A DNA stretch of 7,923 nucleotides from an uncultured Candidatus Saccharibacteria bacterium. Its GTDB lineage: Bacteria; Patescibacteriota; Saccharimonadia; Saccharimonadales; Saccharimonadaceae. Numbering within the stretch: position 1 is the stretch's first letter; each line of letters starts with the position of its first letter. A program made the translations under genes and the position numbers. Positions 5,906-7,923 of the stretch are shown in pieces. Under the pieces are notes generated by a model. The model saw only the letters and a list, made by a program, of their open reading frames with translations, was not told the origin of the DNA and did no database searches. The stretch spans positions 1-7,923 of the forward strand of contig CAJZIB010000034.1 of NCBI GenBank assembly GCA_916049555.1, given 5' to 3'.

Positions 5906-7123
5906 TTATTTTTTTCTAAAAATATTGAAGATTGAAAAGAATCCGCCACCCTCAGACTCATGACCAGTTTCCCCGAGCATCATTCCGTCATCCATCATCA
6001 TCAGTGCTAGACCTACTGCCGTTGCGTACTTTGGATTATCTACTAGATCATAGACTCCACTTAGCTTCACCTCAGAAGTTCCAATCCTTACGGCCATTCC
6101 GAGTAAATCTTTTACAAATTTATCCAAATTTCGCATCATTGCACCACCGCCAACGATTACTAATCCCTCAGGCAATTTCTGTGCATACCCAGCTGTTTTC
6201 AAAATCTTTTCAACTCGCTCAAAAATATCAATTAAACGCTCTCTTACAATCTGATTTACTTCATCCTTTGTGAAAGTCACCGTTTCGTCAGCAATCTTAG
6301 TCGTAATTTGACGATCGCTCTCTGGAAAATCCGCCGATACGTAGCGTAATTTTATCTCCTCCGCGATCGAAGGATTCACTGCTAAGCCAATAGCTAAATC
6401 ATTTGTGATATTATTTGCGCCCGCATTTAGCACTTCATAATGCTGTAAAAATCCGTCCATAAATACCGCAACACTAGTCGTCGAGGCCCCAAAATCAACC
6501 AGTGCCACGCCATTCTCCTTCTGCTGTTCGGTCAACACTAGTCGTGCTGCTGCCATTGCAGTTGGTACGATCCTATCTGTTTCAATCCCCGCTTCACCTG
6601 TTAGTTTTCTTAAATTCACACAAGAAGGCGTCAATGCAGAAACCACACTTGCTTGCATCTCAAGCTTCATTCCATTCATTCCAAGCGGATCACGAATCCC
6701 AGATTGACCATCGACGGTATAATTCAATGGAATAATCGCCAACGCTTCCCTGTTATTTGGAATCACGCCAGCAAGTGAAATTTCACGAATCCTACCTAAA
6801 TCATTATTCGAAATCGCCTCTCCCCCCATAATCGAAATCATCCCTTGAGTTTTTATCGCACCAACATGCGAACCATTTATCGAAGTATAAGCATTATCAA
6901 GAGATTTACCGCTAATTTTATCTATCTCAAGCATCGCTCTCTGTAAAGCCGGCACCGGTCCACTCAAATTTGTGATAACCCCCTTACTCATACCACCATT
7001 GTTTCTCACCTCAGCATTTGCAATCACTGAGATTTCACCTAAGTACTCAGAAAGTGCCACCGCACGAATGTATTGCGTGCCGACATCGATTCCTAACATA
7101 AAATGAGGCGACTGGTCATTCAT
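5906..7123 (-). CDS. ftsA: cell division protein FtsA
   Basis: Actin-like ATPase (405 aa) that tethers FtsZ filaments to the inner face of the membrane and recruits later division proteins. Actin-fold nucleotide motifs are in order: phosphate-1 GIDVGTQYIRAVAL (11-24), phosphate-2 VDFGASTTSVAVF (209-221) and the adenosine motif LVIVGGGAMM (321-330). The SHS2/1C subdomain follows GMSKGVI (44-50), as expected for FtsA rather than MreB or PilM. The last residues, GFFSIFNIFRKK, form a short amphipathic, basic-ended helix matching the FtsA membrane-targeting sequence, joined by a Glu/Gly-rich stretch (384-394). The ATG has no Shine-Dalgarno site. TGTTATAAT ends 7 nt upstream, so the mRNA is probably leaderless. 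It is divergent from map and followed by ftsZ. Confidence 0.96.
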   Translation of the reverse strand: MNDQSPHFMLGIDVGTQYIRAVALSEYLGEISVIANAEVRNNGGMSKGVITNLSGPVPALQRAMLEIDKISGKSLDNAYTSINGSHVGAIKTQGMISIMGGEAISNNDLGRIREISLAGVIPNNREALAIIPLNYTVDGQSGIRDPLGMNGMKLEMQASVVSALTPSCVNLRKLTGEAGIETDRIVPTAMAAARLVLTEQQKENGVALVDFGASTTSVAVFMDGFLQHYEVLNAGANNITNDLAIGLAVNPSIAEEIKLRYVSADFPESDRQITTKIADETVTFTKDEVNQIVRERLIDIFERVEKILKTAGYAQKLPEGLVIVGGGAMMRNLDKFVKDLLGMAVRIGTSEVKLSGVYDLVDNPKYATAVGLALMMMDDGMMLGETGHESEGGGFFSIFNIFRKK

Positions 7124-7130
7124 ATTTCGT

Positions 7131-7139
7131 ATTATAACA
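7131..7139 (-). promoter_or_regulatory. extended -10 promoter of ftsA
   Basis: The minus strand reads TGT then TATAAT (7136 down to 7131), a perfect extended -10. Seven bases separate it from the ATG at 7123, so initiation would fall on or one base before the A of the start codon. No recognisable -35 is present at 16-18 nt, which is acceptable for extended -10 promoters. It mirrors the map promoter on the other strand. Confidence 0.75.
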
Positions 7140-7163
7140 TAAACATTTTAAATTTTATATCGG

Positions 7164-7172
7164 TGTTATAAT
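7164..7172 (+). promoter_or_regulatory. extended -10 promoter of map
   Basis: TGT followed by TATAAT (7167-7172) is a perfect extended -10 on the plus strand. Six bases separate it from the ATG at 7179, again giving a predicted leaderless mRNA. No good -35 is seen. With the ftsA element it forms a 9-bp perfect inverted repeat whose arms are 24 bp apart. Confidence 0.75.
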
Positions 7173-7178
7173 TCTTCC

Positions 7179-7923
7179 ATGGATATGCAAAAAATTAATG
7201 CCATGCGCGAGGGTGGCAAAATCTTAGGTACCCTCCTCGCCGAACTCAAGGGTTATGTTAACGTTGGTATGACAAAACGCCAACTTGATGCCTGGGTTCG
7301 TCAAAAAATCACCGACGCTGGCGCCCACGTCTCCTATGATGACTTGCCAGAAAAATTTCCTGGCGCTATCTGTATCTCAGTTAATGACGAGCTAGTTCAC
7401 GGGGCTCCAAATTCGGATTACGCCCTCCAAGATGGCGACAAGGTTTCCTTCGACCTTGTCATCGGCTATAAGGGATACCATACTGACGCCGCCTTTACTA
7501 CCACAGTAGGTAAAGCTAATCCAGCTGTCAAGCAAATGATTAAAACCACTGAAAAAAGTCTTTGGGCTGGTATTCACACTATTGCCCCGGGTGTTCATCT
7601 TGGTGACATAGGCTATGCCGTCGAAACCGTCCTTCGCCGTGGTCATCTCGGAGTAATTGAAAATTATGTTGGACACTTCATTGGTAAATCTATGCACATG
7701 GAACCAGAGGTTCCAAACTATGGCAAACGTGGTCACGGTTACGTCTTAAAGCCAGGTGATACCCTCTGTATTGAACCGATGTCTTCCCTAGGTAAGCCAT
7801 ACAATCATATTAATAAGGAAAATGGCTGGGACGTCGTCTTATCTGATGGATCTATCGGCTGTCACTGCGAGCATACTATTCTCGTCACCGAAGATGGCTA
7901 TGAAGTTCTTACCCTGCCAAACT
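7179..7923 (+). CDS. map: type I methionine aminopeptidase (3' end outside window)
   Basis: Cytosolic metalloprotease that removes the initiator methionine from new proteins with small second residues. The visible 248 residues cover nearly the whole pita-bread fold. The five metal ligands are in place: Asp92 (SFDLVIG), Asp103 (YHTDAAF), His166 (GHFIGKSMH), Glu199 (CIEPM) and Glu231 (CEHTILV). The active-site histidines are His74 (ELVHGAP) and His173. GHFIGKSMHMEP differs mildly from the common GHGIGxxFHxEP, with Phe for Gly and Met for Phe. There is no N-terminal SH3-binding zinc extension, so it is the short MetAP-Ia form. The reading frame is still open at the right edge, but the family length suggests only a few codons are missing. 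The ATG at 7179 is chosen because it lies 6 nt after the -10 box; an in-frame ATG at 7185 is the alternative. Neither has a Shine-Dalgarno site. Confidence 0.95.
   Translation, partial: MDMQKINAMREGGKILGTLLAELKGYVNVGMTKRQLDAWVRQKITDAGAHVSYDDLPEKFPGAICISVNDELVHGAPNSDYALQDGDKVSFDLVIGYKGYHTDAAFTTTVGKANPAVKQMIKTTEKSLWAGIHTIAPGVHLGDIGYAVETVLRRGHLGVIENYVGHFIGKSMHMEPEVPNYGKRGHGYVLKPGDTLCIEPMSSLGKPYNHINKENGWDVVLSDGSIGCHCEHTILVTEDGYEVLTLPN

Noticed and set aside
5281..6273. Plus-strand open frames opposite ftsZ and ftsA
   Set aside because: They lie wholly inside recognised genes on the other strand and show low-complexity composition typical of antisense frames.
7392..7736. Minus-strand 114-codon open frame opposite map
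   Set aside because: It lies within the metal-binding core of map, where every ligand is present in the plus-strand frame, and has no family resemblance.

Overview
The window reads as a compact bacterial chromosome segment of housekeeping genes. It most likely comes from a Patescibacteria (Candidate Phyla Radiation) genome, with Saccharibacteria as the leading guess. That placement is an inference from three things: an eukaryote-like (type 2) IleRS with an altered signature motif, several genes with a -10 box almost touching the start codon, and very tight packing. UGA is used as a real stop (the HD gene ends in TGA inside an ATGA overlap), which argues against the UGA-glycine code of Gracilibacteria and Absconditabacteria. 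No mobile element, CRISPR array, tRNA or rRNA was seen.

Layout from right to left. A divergent pair opens at about 7124-7178: map (methionine aminopeptidase, plus strand, cut by the right edge) and ftsA (minus strand). Six genes then follow on the minus strand: ftsA, ftsZ, nrdR-like, a small thioredoxin-fold-like protein, an HD-domain phosphohydrolase and ileS. A hairpin lies just after ftsZ, so the run probably splits into a division unit (ftsA-ftsZ) and a second unit (nrdR-like, Trx-like, HD, ileS). The second unit is tightly coupled: TAATG between nrdR and the Trx-like gene, 21 nt before the HD gene, and an ATGA overlap from HD into ileS. ileS ends at a strong hairpin terminator at 117-149. 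Beyond it, at 7-115, lie an array of 21-bp direct repeats and a sigma70-type promoter pointing off the left edge, apparently the control region of an unseen gene.

How the genes fit together. FtsA and FtsZ are the membrane tether and the GTPase of the division ring. IleRS charges tRNA-Ile, and the co-translated HD protein resembles hydrolases of the YqeK/HDIG type, some of which remove Ap4A, a by-product of aminoacyl-tRNA synthetases. Methionine aminopeptidase trims new proteins. The NrdR-like protein keeps its ATP-cone but has lost every zinc-ribbon cysteine.

Most worth a second look: the cysteine-free NrdR, the phased 21-bp repeats, the HHGT replacement of the IleRS HIGH motif, and the recurring arrangement in which promoter-proximal genes look leaderless while operon-internal genes carry Shine-Dalgarno sites.
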